Assembly: GCF_007829815.1 (NCBI RefSeq)
Contig: NZ_VIWT01000001.1
Location: 3,371,501 to 3,435,500, forward strand
DNA: 64,000 nucleotides
DNA from: Kitasatospora viridis
GTDB taxonomy: Bacteria; Actinomycetota; Actinomycetes; Streptomycetales; Streptomycetaceae
Direction of reading: 5' to 3'
The position numbers were made by a program, and so were the translations under genes. This document shows, one piece after another, positions 1-7,342 of the stretch; position 1 is the stretch's first letter, and every line of letters starts with the position of its first letter. Under the pieces are notes generated by a model that saw nothing but the letters and a program-made list of their open reading frames with translations, ran no database searches and was not told the origin of the DNA.

Positions 1-1
1 C

Positions 2-817
2 GTGGTCGTGGGTGCGGCGGCGATGATGGGGTTCACGGCGGCGGCGTTCGCGGGCACGGACGGGTTCGGGCAGTTCTCGGACGCGGCCGGGGTGGCCAGG
101 GGGTTGGAGGCGCACGCGGGCAAGCTGGTGGGTGTGCTGTTCGCGATCGCGCTGCTGGACGCCTCGATCATCGGTGCGTTCGCGGTGTCGCTGTCGACGG
201 CTTATGCGATCGGTGACGTGTTCGGGATCAAGCACTCGCTGCACCGGGGGATCGGTGGGGCGAAGGGGTTCTACGCGGTGTACGCGGGTCTGGTGTGCGC
301 GGCGGCGGGGATCGTGCTGGTGGCCTCGGACCACACGCTGGGTCTGTTGACGCAGGGGGTGCAGGTGTTGGCGGGGGTGTTGCTGCCGTCGGCGTCGGTG
401 TTCCTGCTGTTGCTGTGCAACGACCGTCAGGTGCTGGGGCCGTGGACGAACGGGCCGAAGACGAACGCGTTCACGTCCGCGGTGGTGGGTGTGCTGGTGA
501 CGCTGTCGATCATCTTGACCGCGTCGGTGCTGTTCCCGGACATCTCCTCGGGCGCGATCCTGGACATCATGGCCGGCTGCGGTGTGGTGGGTGTGCTGGC
601 GGCGGGCTTCGCCTTCACCCGCAAGCGCACCGCGACCAAGGAGGACCCGATCGACCGTACCGGCCGGGACACTTGGCGGATGCCGCCGCTGGAGACGCTG
701 ACGATGCCGGTGATGTCGACGGGTCGCAAGATCGGCATGGGGGCCCTGCGCGGGTACCTGTTCATCGCGATGATCCTGGTCGTCATCAAGCTGGTGCAGT
801 CCGCCCTCGCCCACTGA
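2..817 (+). CDS. NRAMP-family divalent metal transporter, C-terminal part (cut by window edge)
   Basis: The 5' end lies outside the window; 271 residues remain, so the base-2 GTG is only the first readable codon. The protein is almost wholly membrane-embedded, with at least seven hydrophobic segments (for example around residues 1-17, 40-70, 90-108, 115-140, 155-178, 185-205 and 250-268), ending in a short cytosolic tail. Segment content such as LLDASIIGAFAVSLSTAYAIG is typical of the later transmembrane helices of Mn2+/Fe2+ proton symporters of the NRAMP family. The metal-binding DPGN motif of TM1 is outside the window, so Mn, Fe or Mg preference cannot be judged. A strong hairpin follows the stop. 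Confidence 0.8.
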   Translation: MVVGAAAMMGFTAAAFAGTDGFGQFSDAAGVARGLEAHAGKLVGVLFAIALLDASIIGAFAVSLSTAYAIGDVFGIKHSLHRGIGGAKGFYAVYAGLVCAAAGIVLVASDHTLGLLTQGVQVLAGVLLPSASVFLLLLCNDRQVLGPWTNGPKTNAFTSAVVGVLVTLSIILTASVLFPDISSGAILDIMAGCGVVGVLAAGFAFTRKRTATKEDPIDRTGRDTWRMPPLETLTMPVMSTGRKIGMGALRGYLFIAMILVVIKLVQSALAH

Positions 818-840
818 GGCCCGCCACGGCCGACGGGTCA

Positions 841-879
841 CGACGGCGCCCACCCCTGTCAACGGGGTGGGCGCCGTCG
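841..879 (+). terminator. Rho-independent-type terminator after the NRAMP gene
   Basis: A perfect 16-bp stem (841-856 with 864-879) closes a 7-nt loop, 24 nt after the stop codon. There is no long T-run, as is usual in streptomycetes. Confidence 0.85.
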
Positions 880-1022
880 CTCGTTGGTGGGAGGGTGCGC
901 TGACTGCCTGTCGCACGGGCTGTCCAAGATCCGAATATTCATCCGGCGCGGGCGGCGCAGCGGCTAGCGTGGTGGGATCCCGGACACCGCACGCGGCGCA
1001 GCGCGCCGGCAAGGAGCCTGTC

Positions 1023-2267
1023 ATGAGTTCGAGCGCCACCGTTGCCCGTGCCCGGATACCCGGATCGAAGAGCATCACCAACCGGGCGCTGCTGCTGGCT
1101 GCCGCGGCGCAGGGCGAGACGCTGCTCGGGGCGCCGCTGGTCAGTGACGACACCCTGGCGTTCCGGGACGGGCTGCGCGAGTTGGGTGTGGTGATCACCG
1201 AGACGGCGGACGGCGACTGGCTGGTCGATGGGCTCGGCGGGGGGCCGCGCGGGCGGGCGAGCGTGTGGTGCGCCGATGCCGGGACGGCCGGCCGGTTCCT
1301 GCCGGTCTTCGCCGCGGCCGGTTCGGGTGAGTTCAACTTCGACGGCTCCGAGCAGCTGCGGGTCCGTCCGCTCGGCCCGCTGGTCGGGGCGGTGGAGGCG
1401 CTCGGCGCCCAGGTGCTGCCGGGCGAGGGCGGCGGCCTGCCGCTGCGGGTGCGCAGCACGGGGCTGCGCGGCGGCGAGCTGGTGCTGGAGTCCGGCACCA
1501 GCAGCCAGTACCTGACCGGGATCCTGCTCTCCGCCCCGCTGATGCACCGTCCGCTGACGGTCCGTGCGCCCGGCCTGGTCTCCAAGCCGTACGTCGACAT
1601 GACGCTGGCGATGATGCGTCACTTCGGCGGCGAGCCTGCGGTCGGCCCCGACGGCCGGATTCAGGTGGCCGCCGGCGGCTACCGGGCCCGCGACCTGCGG
1701 ATCGAGCCGGACGCCTCGACCGCCTCCTACGTCTTCGCCGGCGCCGCCGTGGCCGGGCGCTCGGTGACCGTGCCCGGGCTGGGCCGGGACAGCCTGCAGG
1801 GCGACCTGCGGTTCGCCGAGGTGCTGCGGCTGACCGGTGCCGAGGTGGAGATCGGCCCCGACGCCACCACCGTGACCGGCACCGGTGAGCTGCGCGGTGG
1901 GTTCGAGGTCGACATGGGGGACATCTCGGACACCTTCATGACGCTGGCCGCGATCGCCCCGCTCGCCGACGCGCCGATCACCATCACCGGCATCGGCCAC
2001 GCCCGGCTCAAGGAGTCGGACCGGATCGCCGCGATGGCGACCAACCTGCGCGCCCTCGGCGCGACGGTCACCGACGGCCCGGACTGGATCACCATCACCC
2101 CCGGCCCGCTCCACCCCGCCGAGATCGCCTGCCACCGCGACCACCGGATCGCCATGTCGTTCTCGGTCCTCGGCCTGCGCTCGCCGGGCATCACGCTGGA
2201 CGACCCGAACTGCGTGAGCAAGACCTTCCCCGAGTTCCACCAGGAGTTCGCCCGCCTCTTCGGCTGA
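1023..2267 (+). CDS. aroA: 3-phosphoshikimate 1-carboxyvinyltransferase (EPSP synthase)
   Basis: Transfers enolpyruvate from PEP to shikimate-3-phosphate, the sixth step of the shikimate pathway. 414 residues, slightly shorter than the usual 425-450. Visible signatures: N-terminal PGSKSITNRALLLAA (binding Lys/Ser), CADAGTAGRFLP near residue 85, SSQYLTGILLS, DASTASYVFAG, the RLKESDRIAAM signature and a C-terminal HRDHRIAMSFSVLGL with DDPNCVSKTFPEF. The reading frame is open back to base 867, but the ATG at 1023 is preceded by AAGGAG at 1010-1015 and starts the conserved domain at the right place. In the phosphoenolpyruvate loop the AGTA glycine is kept but the following residues are GRF rather than the MRP of E. 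coli AroA. It stands alone, not in an aro operon. Confidence 0.93.
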   Translation: MSSSATVARARIPGSKSITNRALLLAAAAQGETLLGAPLVSDDTLAFRDGLRELGVVITETADGDWLVDGLGGGPRGRASVWCADAGTAGRFLPVFAAAGSGEFNFDGSEQLRVRPLGPLVGAVEALGAQVLPGEGGGLPLRVRSTGLRGGELVLESGTSSQYLTGILLSAPLMHRPLTVRAPGLVSKPYVDMTLAMMRHFGGEPAVGPDGRIQVAAGGYRARDLRIEPDASTASYVFAGAAVAGRSVTVPGLGRDSLQGDLRFAEVLRLTGAEVEIGPDATTVTGTGELRGGFEVDMGDISDTFMTLAAIAPLADAPITITGIGHARLKESDRIAAMATNLRALGATVTDGPDWITITPGPLHPAEIACHRDHRIAMSFSVLGLRSPGITLDDPNCVSKTFPEFHQEFARLFG

Positions 2268-2307
2268 GGCGAGTTGAGGCCGGCTGACGTGAGCTGAGCT
2301 GAGCTGA
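2261..2307 (+). repeat. Stop-spanning short repeats at the end of aroA
   Basis: TGA recurs at 2265 (the aroA stop), 2275, 2285 and 2295, an exact 10-bp period, and then at 2300 and 2305 in a GAGCT x3 run. Because 10 is not a multiple of 3, the copies place stop codons in all three frames. One of several gene-end repeats in this window. Confidence 0.7.
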
Positions 2308-2309
2308 TC

Positions 2310-2346
2310 GGACGGGCGCGCGGGCTTGGAGCCTGCGCGCCCGTCC
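2310..2346 (+). terminator. Terminator hairpin after aroA
   Basis: A 16-bp GC-rich stem (2310-2325 with 2331-2346, one G-T pair) with a 5-nt loop, immediately after the stop-spanning repeats. Confidence 0.85.
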
Positions 2347-2532
2347 GCGTTTCGTCGAGCACCGCTGGGCGCTGAGCGCCCGATCCTCCGTCCCCGGCCG
2401 GCTCGTAGGCGCGGGTCGCCCTGTCGACCGCCTACTCGACCCGGCCGGTTCTCCGCATGCCCCGGGCCAGGGCGGTGAGCATCTCGCCGACGGCCGCGCC
2501 CGCCGCCACGGACGGTGCGGCGGATAGCGTTC

Positions 2533-2598
2533 ACTTCCAGTCCATTGCAATGAAGGTCGTCGCGAGCGTTGCATTACTTTCAGGTCTACTGCAATGAA
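2533..2598 (+). promoter_or_regulatory. AT-rich control region with a duplicated 22-bp operator-like motif
   Basis: The 465 bp between aroA and the DUF4097 gene hold no convincing gene. Within it, bases 2533-2554 and 2576-2598 are imperfect direct copies of ACTT(C/T)CAG..C(C/T)A(T/C)TGCAATGAA, differing by a 1-nt indel; the first contains the perfect palindrome CATTGCAATG, and an inverted half (TTGCATTAC) lies between them. The block is far richer in A+T than its surroundings. It is a plausible binding region for a regulator of the downstream export operon; no regulator gene is adjacent. Confidence 0.5.
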
Positions 2599-2732
2599 AT
2601 TCCGTCATCTACCTGCACTGATAGGGATTCAGCGCAACAAGCTCGTTGTCAAAAGATGGAAAGCAACGTAGCGTTTCACTCATCAGAAACGGCGGGCCGA
2701 CAAGGGCCCGCCGCAACGAACAGGAGCCCCTG

Positions 2733-3395
2733 ATGAGCACCTTCGCCACCCCCGCCCCGGTCACCGCCGTCATCGAGATCGCCGCCGGCCGCGTGCAGCT
2801 GATCGCCACCGAGCGCACCGACACCGTCGTCGAGGTCCGCCCGGCCGAGGCCGGCAAGGGCCGCGACGTGAAGACCGCCGAGCAGACCCAGGTGGACTGC
2901 ACCGACGGTCTGCTGCGGATCCGCACCGCCACCCCCAAGAACCCGCTGCTGGGCGGCGGTTCGGTCGAGGTCACCGTGCACCTGCCGGCCGGCTCGCGGA
3001 TCGAGGGCAAGTGCGCCGCGGTCGAGCTGCGCACCGTCGGCCGCCTCGGCGAGGTGGTCTTCGAGGGTGCCTACCGGGAGACCAGCGTCGAGGAGGCGGC
3101 CGGCCTGCGGCTGACCGCGGTCGGCGGCGACGTCGAGGTCGGACGACTGGGCGGCGCCGCCGAGATCAGCACCTCGTGCGGCGACATCCGGGTCGCCGAG
3201 GCCGCCGCTGGCTCGCTGGTGGCCCGCACCCAGAAGGGCGACATCACCGTCGGGGTCGCGACCGGCGTCTCCGCCGCCTTGGACGCCCGCACCACCTTCG
3301 GCGCGGTCGCCAACTCGCTGAAGAACGACGGCAGCACCGCGCTCCGCATCAGCGCCACCACCTCCTGCGGCGACATCACCGCCCGCAGCCTCTGA
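2733..3395 (+). CDS. DUF4097-family beta-helical protein, first gene of a DrrAB-type export operon
   Basis: 220 residues, cytosolic-looking (no signal peptide). The sequence is a string of short repeated beta units such as GDVEVGRLGGAAEIS, CGDIRVAEAAAG, KGDITVGVA and CGDITARSL, the pattern of the DUF4097 (DUF4098/adhesin-like) right-handed beta-helix family. Its biochemical role is unknown; members are very often found beside ABC exporters and PadR or TetR regulators, as here. The ATG at 2733 is chosen because AGGAG lies at 2722-2726; the frame is open further upstream but that part does not look coding. The downstream ABC genes follow on the same strand after 76 nt that are largely tandem repeat. 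Confidence 0.8.
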   Translation: MSTFATPAPVTAVIEIAAGRVQLIATERTDTVVEVRPAEAGKGRDVKTAEQTQVDCTDGLLRIRTATPKNPLLGGGSVEVTVHLPAGSRIEGKCAAVELRTVGRLGEVVFEGAYRETSVEEAAGLRLTAVGGDVEVGRLGGAAEISTSCGDIRVAEAAAGSLVARTQKGDITVGVATGVSAALDARTTFGAVANSLKNDGSTALRISATTSCGDITARSL

Positions 3396-3444
3396 TCCCC
3401 AGCCTCCGATTCGCAGCCCCTGATTCGCAGCCTCTGATCCGCAG
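3385..3444 (+). repeat. 14-bp tandem repeat x4 spanning the DUF4097 stop codon
   Basis: Units at 3385-3398, 3399-3412, 3413-3426 and 3427-3440 follow GCAGCC(T/C)CTGAT(C/T)C; units 1 and 4 are identical, and a partial fifth follows. The gene's stop TGA (3393-3395) lies inside unit 1. The array fills most of the gap to the ABC ATPase gene. Confidence 0.9.
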
Positions 3445-3471
3445 TCAGCCCACTCCTGAGGAGCAGCAACC

Positions 3472-4437
3472 ATGACGAACCTGGCCATCGCGGTGGACGG
3501 GCTCCGCAAGTCCTACGGCGACAAGGTCGTGCTCGACGGCCTGGACCTCGCCGTCGCGGAAGGCACGATCTTCTCCCTGCTCGGTCCGAACGGCGCCGGC
3601 AAGACCACCACCGTGCAGATCCTCTCCACCCTGATCCGGCCCGACGGCGGCACCGCTCGGGTGGCCGGCCACGACCTGGCCCGCCGGCCGGACGACGTGC
3701 GCGGGGCGATCGGCGTCACCGGCCAGTACTCGGCCGTGGACAAGCTCCTCACCGGCGAGGAGAACCTGCTGCTGATGGGCGACCTGAAGCACCTCTCCCG
3801 CCGGGACGGCAAGCGCAAGGCCGCCGAACTGCTCGAACGCTTCGACCTGGTGGAGGCGGCGGGCAAGCCGGCCAGCACCTACTCCGGCGGCATGCAGCGC
3901 CGGCTCGACCTGGCCATGACGCTGGTCGGCGACCCCCGGCTGATCTTCCTGGACGAGCCCACCACCGGCCTCGACCCGCGCAGCCGCCGGGGCATGTGGG
4001 AGATCGTGCGGGAGCTGGTCGCGGGCGGGGTCACCATCTTCCTCACCACCCAGTACCTGGAGGAGGCCGACCAACTCGCCGACCGGATAGCGGTGTTGGA
4101 CGGCGGTCGGCTGATCGCCGAGGGCACCGCCGAGGAGCTCAAGCGGCGCATCCCCGGCGGCCACGTCCAACTCACCTTCGCCGAGCCGCAGTCGCTCGAC
4201 GCCGCCCGCGAGCTGATCGGCACCGGCACCGCCGACCCGGAGGCGCTCACCCTCCAGGTGCCCGGCGACGGCGGGGTGCGCGCGGTCCGCGAACTGCTCA
4301 ACCTGCTCGACTCGCGCTCCATCGACGTGCAGCACATGAGCGTCCACACCCCCGACCTCGACGACGTGTTCCTCACCCTCACCGGCCAGCAGAAGACCCA
4401 GAAGACCCAGCAGACGCAGAAGACGGAGAGCAACTGA
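3472..4437 (+). CDS. DrrA-type ABC transporter ATP-binding protein
   Basis: 321 residues. Energises export through the membrane partner encoded next. Walker A GPNGAGKTT is near residue 40, the signature YSGGMQRRL near 138, Walker B LIFLDEPTTGLD near 158 and the H-loop region TTQYLEEADQLAD near 193; the C-terminal about 90 residues match the extra DUF4162-like domain of the daunorubicin-resistance DrrA family. The last residues (QKTQKTQQTQKT) are encoded by four 9-bp repeats. Start ATG at 3472 is preceded by GAGGAG. Its stop overlaps the next start by one base (TGATG), so the pair is translationally coupled. The substrate cannot be read from the sequence; lipids or drugs are typical for the family. 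Confidence 0.92.
   Translation: MTNLAIAVDGLRKSYGDKVVLDGLDLAVAEGTIFSLLGPNGAGKTTTVQILSTLIRPDGGTARVAGHDLARRPDDVRGAIGVTGQYSAVDKLLTGEENLLLMGDLKHLSRRDGKRKAAELLERFDLVEAAGKPASTYSGGMQRRLDLAMTLVGDPRLIFLDEPTTGLDPRSRRGMWEIVRELVAGGVTIFLTTQYLEEADQLADRIAVLDGGRLIAEGTAEELKRRIPGGHVQLTFAEPQSLDAARELIGTGTADPEALTLQVPGDGGVRAVRELLNLLDSRSIDVQHMSVHTPDLDDVFLTLTGQQKTQKTQQTQKTESN
4390..4425 (+). repeat. 9-bp in-frame repeat x4 at the end of the ABC ATPase gene
   Basis: CAGAAGACC, CAGAAGACC, CAGCAGACG, CAGAAGACG follow each other and encode QKT-QKT-QQT-QKT, ending 9 nt before the stop codon. It extends the protein's C-terminus beyond the family domain. Confidence 0.9.
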
Positions 4438-5213
4438 TGAGCACCCTCGCCCTCGCCGTGCGCGACTCGAACACCATGATCCGGCGTCAGTTGAAGCGCA
4501 TCCTGCGCTACCCGTCGATGACCGTGCAGCTGGTCATCACGCCCGTCATCATGCTGCTGCTCTTCGTCTACGTCTTCGGCGGCACGCTCGGCGCCGGCCT
4601 CGGCGGCGGGCGCGGCACCTACGTCAACTACGTGCTGCCCGGCATCCTGCTGATGTCGGCCGCGATGGCCGCGACCGGCACCGCCGTGATGGTCGCCACC
4701 GACATGACCGAGGGCATCATCGCCCGCTTCCGCACCATGCGGATATCCCGGGCCTCGGTGCTCACCGGGCACGTGGTCGGCAGCGTCGTCCAGCAGGTGC
4801 TCGGCATGGCCGTGGTGATCGGCATCGCCCTGGCGATCGGCTTCCGCCCGCACGCCTCCCTCCTCGACTGGCTGGGCGCCGCCGGACTGCTCACCCTGCT
4901 CGCCGTCGCGATCACCTGGCTGGCCGTCGCCCTCGGCCTGAAGTCCCCGACCCCCGAGGCCGCCAGCAACGCGCCGATGCCGCTGATCCTGCTCCCCTTC
5001 CTCGGCAGCGGCTTCGTCCCCACCTCCTCGATGCCCACCGTGCTCCGCTGGTTCGCCGAGTACCAGCCCTTCACCCCGGTCATGCAGACCGTCCGCGGCC
5101 TGCTGCTGGGCACCCCGATCGGCAACAACGGGGTGATCGCCCTCGCCTGGTGCGTCGGGATCGGCCTGGTCTCGTTCCTCTGGGCCAAGGCCACCTTCAA
5201 CAAGGCGGCCTGA
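4437..5213 (+). CDS. DrrB-type ABC-2 transporter permease
   Basis: 258 residues with about six transmembrane segments (first near residues 28-48, then 65-88, 108-135, 145-165, 172-195 and a last one near 228-248), the ABC-2 type layout. The segment FGGTLGAGLGG...YVNYVLPGILLMSA and the later RWFAEYQPFTPVMQTVRGLL are characteristic of DrrB-like permeases. It forms the channel for the ATPase encoded immediately upstream; the two genes share one base, so coupled translation is expected. A strong terminator closes the three-gene unit 19 nt after the stop. Confidence 0.92.
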   Translation: MSTLALAVRDSNTMIRRQLKRILRYPSMTVQLVITPVIMLLLFVYVFGGTLGAGLGGGRGTYVNYVLPGILLMSAAMAATGTAVMVATDMTEGIIARFRTMRISRASVLTGHVVGSVVQQVLGMAVVIGIALAIGFRPHASLLDWLGAAGLLTLLAVAITWLAVALGLKSPTPEAASNAPMPLILLPFLGSGFVPTSSMPTVLRWFAEYQPFTPVMQTVRGLLLGTPIGNNGVIALAWCVGIGLVSFLWAKATFNKAA

Positions 5214-5231
5214 TCGGATGAGCAGGCCGGA

Positions 5232-5265
5232 CAGGGCCGTCGGACCACAGGGTCCGGCGGCCCTG
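5232..5265 (+). terminator. Terminator of the DUF4097-ABC operon
   Basis: A 15-bp stem (5232-5246 with 5251-5265, one G-T pair) with a 4-nt loop, followed by GCTTTTCC. It can also end the opposing gene at 5351. Confidence 0.85.
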
Positions 5266-5350
5266 AGGCTTTTCCAGGAGCGGCGGGCGGGGAGAAGGAC
5301 GGTCCGGTGCGAGCTGAAGGTCCCCACCGATCAGCTCGCCGGACGACCGC

Positions 5351-5773
5351 TCAGTGGTGGTGGCGGGGCGTGAGCTCCGGCATGAACCAGACGCCGAGCA
5401 GCGCGCCCAGCACGATGATGGCGGTGGCCCAGTAGAGGGGGCCCCGGGGGATGGTGTCCTTGTCGGGCCTCCGGCCGGTCTTCGCCTCGTAGTGGGCGGC
5501 CAGGCGCATGGACCGGCGGCAGGCGAGCAGGGCGAGGGTGAACCCGAGCGTGAAGATCACCGTGGCCGGCAGCATCTCGGCCATGCTCGACCGGTACTTG
5601 TACGCGAAGGCCGGGTCGGACAGCCACATCAGTGCCCCGGCGACGCAGATGCGGATTCGCTGCCACGTGGTGGCCATCAACGGCAGGTTGCTGACCAGGT
5701 AGACGGCGGTCGTCACCACCAGCAGTACGCACCAGGCGGCCAGCGGCAGGTGCGGCGCGGCAGGCAGCGGCAC
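5351..5773 (-). CDS. Small membrane protein of unknown function
   Basis: 140 residues with four predicted transmembrane stretches (about residues 12-32, 38-55, 66-84 and 112-131), a basic loop between segments 3 and 4 (CRRSMRLAAHYEAKTGRRP) and a C-terminus ending in three histidines. I do not recognise a family. The start is GTG at 5773, preceded by GGGGAAGGA. It is divergent from the PPOX-fold gene across an AT-rich 124-bp gap that must hold both promoters; the gap carries mirrored GATC-centred stretches but no clear operator. Confidence 0.65.
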   Translation of the reverse strand: MPLPAAPHLPLAAWCVLLVVTTAVYLVSNLPLMATTWQRIRICVAGALMWLSDPAFAYKYRSSMAEMLPATVIFTLGFTLALLACRRSMRLAAHYEAKTGRRPDKDTIPRGPLYWATAIIVLGALLGVWFMPELTPRHHH

Positions 5774-5897
5774 GGTCCTTCCCCTCGTTCCTTCCAGGAT
5801 CTTTACCTATACATTACCTTCTCTTATGAAGATCATTTACTTCATTCATTCCCGGATTCCCCCACCGCGGCACCAACTCGCTTGGTACTGTCCCGAC

Positions 5898-6344
5898 ATG
5901 ACCGCGACCTTCGACGAAGTCGTCCGCGCCCGGCTGCGAGCCCCGAACATCTGGTACGTCGGCACCGTGTTCGCCGACGGGGCTCCGCAGGTCAGCCCCA
6001 TGTGGGTGGACCTGGAGGGCGAGGGGGAGCTGCTGTTCAACACCTCGGCGGGGCGGGTGAAGGAGGAGAACCTGCGGCGCGACCCGCGCGTCTACCTCTC
6101 GCACGCCGACGCCGCCGACCCCTTCGACCGGGTGCAGATCAGCGGCGTGGTGGCCCGGTTCGTCGAGGGCGAGGAGGCGCGGGAGCGGATGGACCGGCTG
6201 GCCCACAAGTACCTGGGCGTCGAGCGCTACGAGTGGCTGATGCCGGGGGAGCGCCGGGTCGCGGTGATCGTGCGGCCGACCAAGGTGCGGCACATCGTCG
6301 GCGTCGAGCGGTTCCGGCCCGGCGGTCCGGTCCCCATCGGTTAA
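5898..6344 (+). CDS. PPOX-class (pyridoxamine-phosphate-oxidase fold) F420- or FMN-dependent protein
   Basis: 148 residues forming one split-barrel flavin/F420-binding domain: WYVGTVFADGAPQVSPMWVDL near the N-terminus, NTSAGRVKEENLRRDPRV around residues 48-65 and the RVAVIVRPTKVRHI strand near 125. Actinobacterial relatives reduce or oxidise small molecules with F420H2 or FMN, or bind them; the substrate here is unknown. The ATG at 5898 lies 6 nt after a TACTGT (5886-5891), fitting a leaderless transcript; there is no Shine-Dalgarno sequence. The frame is open upstream to 5826 but that part is AT-rich and not coding-like. Confidence 0.8.
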   Translation: MTATFDEVVRARLRAPNIWYVGTVFADGAPQVSPMWVDLEGEGELLFNTSAGRVKEENLRRDPRVYLSHADAADPFDRVQISGVVARFVEGEEARERMDRLAHKYLGVERYEWLMPGERRVAVIVRPTKVRHIVGVERFRPGGPVPIG

Positions 6345-6401
6345 CGCGCCGGGGGCGAGGTCGACCACGAATTGACACCGGTCGTCGCTACCGTGAGCCG
6401 C

Positions 6402-6806
6402 ATGAGAGCCAACGGCACCTTCACCGTCCTGTCCTTCACGCCCGCCGGAGTGGGGCCCGAGCCGGCGGTGGCCACCAACCTGCCGGTGGGGGTGGCCCGG
6501 ATGGAGAAGCGGTTCGAGGGGGAGGTCGCGGGACGGTCGGCGACGCTGTTCACGGCCGCGTACGACCAGGAGACCGGAGCCGGGACGTACCTGGCGATGG
6601 AGTCCTTCGAAGGGGAGTTGAACGGGCGGGCGGGCGCCTTCAACTTCGTGCACTCGGCGAGCACCACGGGGAGCGACCGGCTCGCGGAGTTCTTCACCAT
6701 CGTGCCGTCCAGCGGCACGGGCGGGCTGTCGGGGATCGCGGGCGGCGGCGGGCTGGCCGTGGAGCAGGATGGGACGCACCGGATCTGGTTCGACTACCAG
6801 CTCTGA
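6402..6806 (+). CDS. DUF3224 domain protein
   Basis: 134 residues that form a single small beta-barrel-like domain: KRFEGEVAGRSATLFTAAYD, TYLAMESFEGELNGRAGAFNF and a C-terminal HRIWFDYQL. These strings are typical of DUF3224, a family related to allene-oxide-cyclase-like barrels with no established function. Start ATG at 6402 lies 7 nt after TACCGT (6389-6394), suggesting leaderless expression; a TTG start 30 nt upstream is possible but less likely. It stands alone between the PPOX gene and the rpf leader. Confidence 0.75.
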   Translation: MRANGTFTVLSFTPAGVGPEPAVATNLPVGVARMEKRFEGEVAGRSATLFTAAYDQETGAGTYLAMESFEGELNGRAGAFNFVHSASTTGSDRLAEFFTIVPSSGTGGLSGIAGGGGLAVEQDGTHRIWFDYQL

Positions 6807-6823
6807 CGAGGGGGATGGGGGTG

Positions 6824-6849
6824 CAACTCCCGCCGCGGAGCGGGAGTTG
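6824..6849 (+). terminator. Terminator hairpin after the DUF3224 gene
   Basis: A perfect 9-bp stem (6824-6832 with 6841-6849) with an 8-nt loop, 17 nt after the stop. Confidence 0.7.
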
Positions 6850-6985
6850 TGGCCCGGGTCACCAGGCCGGCCGGGGGCTGTGGGCGCGGTCACGGCGGGG
6901 ATGAGAGCCGGATAAAGGTCGGCGCCGGGCCGTGTCGGGTCGGCTGCGCAGCGTCCACCTGTGCCCGGCTTCACATCGGCGGTGG

Positions 6986-7001
6986 GTGACCCGGGGGTCA
7001 C
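6986..7001. promoter_or_regulatory. 16-bp perfect palindrome upstream of the rpfA leader
   Basis: GTGACCC-GG-GGGTCAC, i.e. GTGAC-N6-GTCAC. It lies about 50 bp before the presumed start of the rpfA leader, where an activator or repressor would act. The same half-sites and spacing occur at 26749-26764 before the NlpC/P60 gene. Confidence 0.5.
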
Positions 7002-7045
7002 GGAGTGCCGAACCGGGTGGGCGGAATGTCCGTGCTACGCGCGTA

Positions 7046-7242
7046 GATAAGCTCGCCGAGCCGCCCCGTACCCGCGGAAACCGGGCGCTGAGCTGGGGCG
7101 ATCCGAAAGTGGTTGATCCGGGGCCGGTGGGTTCGTAGCTTCGTTCGTGTCGGAGCAACCGAGCTCCACCCGGGATCCACCCCAGCGGCCCTGTCCGCCT
7201 GGTGGGTGGGCCGGAACCCGCGCAGCGCACCGCACGGTGCGC
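7046..7242 (+). ncRNA. Probable cyclic-di-AMP (ydaO/yuaA) riboswitch in the rpfA leader
   Basis: The 535-bp gap before rpfA holds no gene. Bases 7046-7232 carry blocks in the order of ydaO-type aptamers: GCGGAAACCGGG (7074-7085), GAGCTGGGGCGATCC (7090-7104) and the 3' block CCGGAACCCGCGCAGC (7211-7226). Streptomyces rpf genes are an established location for this riboswitch, where c-di-AMP lowers expression. A 7-bp hairpin (7225-7231 with 7236-7242, loop GCAC) overlaps the end of the 3' block, so aptamer closure and hairpin formation should exclude each other; this could be the switching element. Assignment rests on motif resemblance and position. Confidence 0.72.
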
Positions 7243-7342
7243 CGAGCGCTTCCCTCCCCCGCGAGGCACCTGCGCAACGGTGTCGGTCCTTGGCCGACCC
7301 TTGCCGCCTGCTGCCTCTCCCGGGCCCCTCGAAAGGCGATCC

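Noticed and set aside
2432..2525. Minus-strand peptide ending ...VGEMLTALARGMRRTGRVE that could be the tail of a lost regulator gene
   Set aside because: An in-frame stop lies just upstream, there is no start with a ribosome-binding site and no recognisable domain; too little to call a pseudogene.
6986..7001. Crp-binding site before rpfA
   Set aside because: Half-sites are GTGA/TCAC but separated by 8 instead of 6 bases, so it does not fit the known Crp motif; kept only as an unassigned palindrome.
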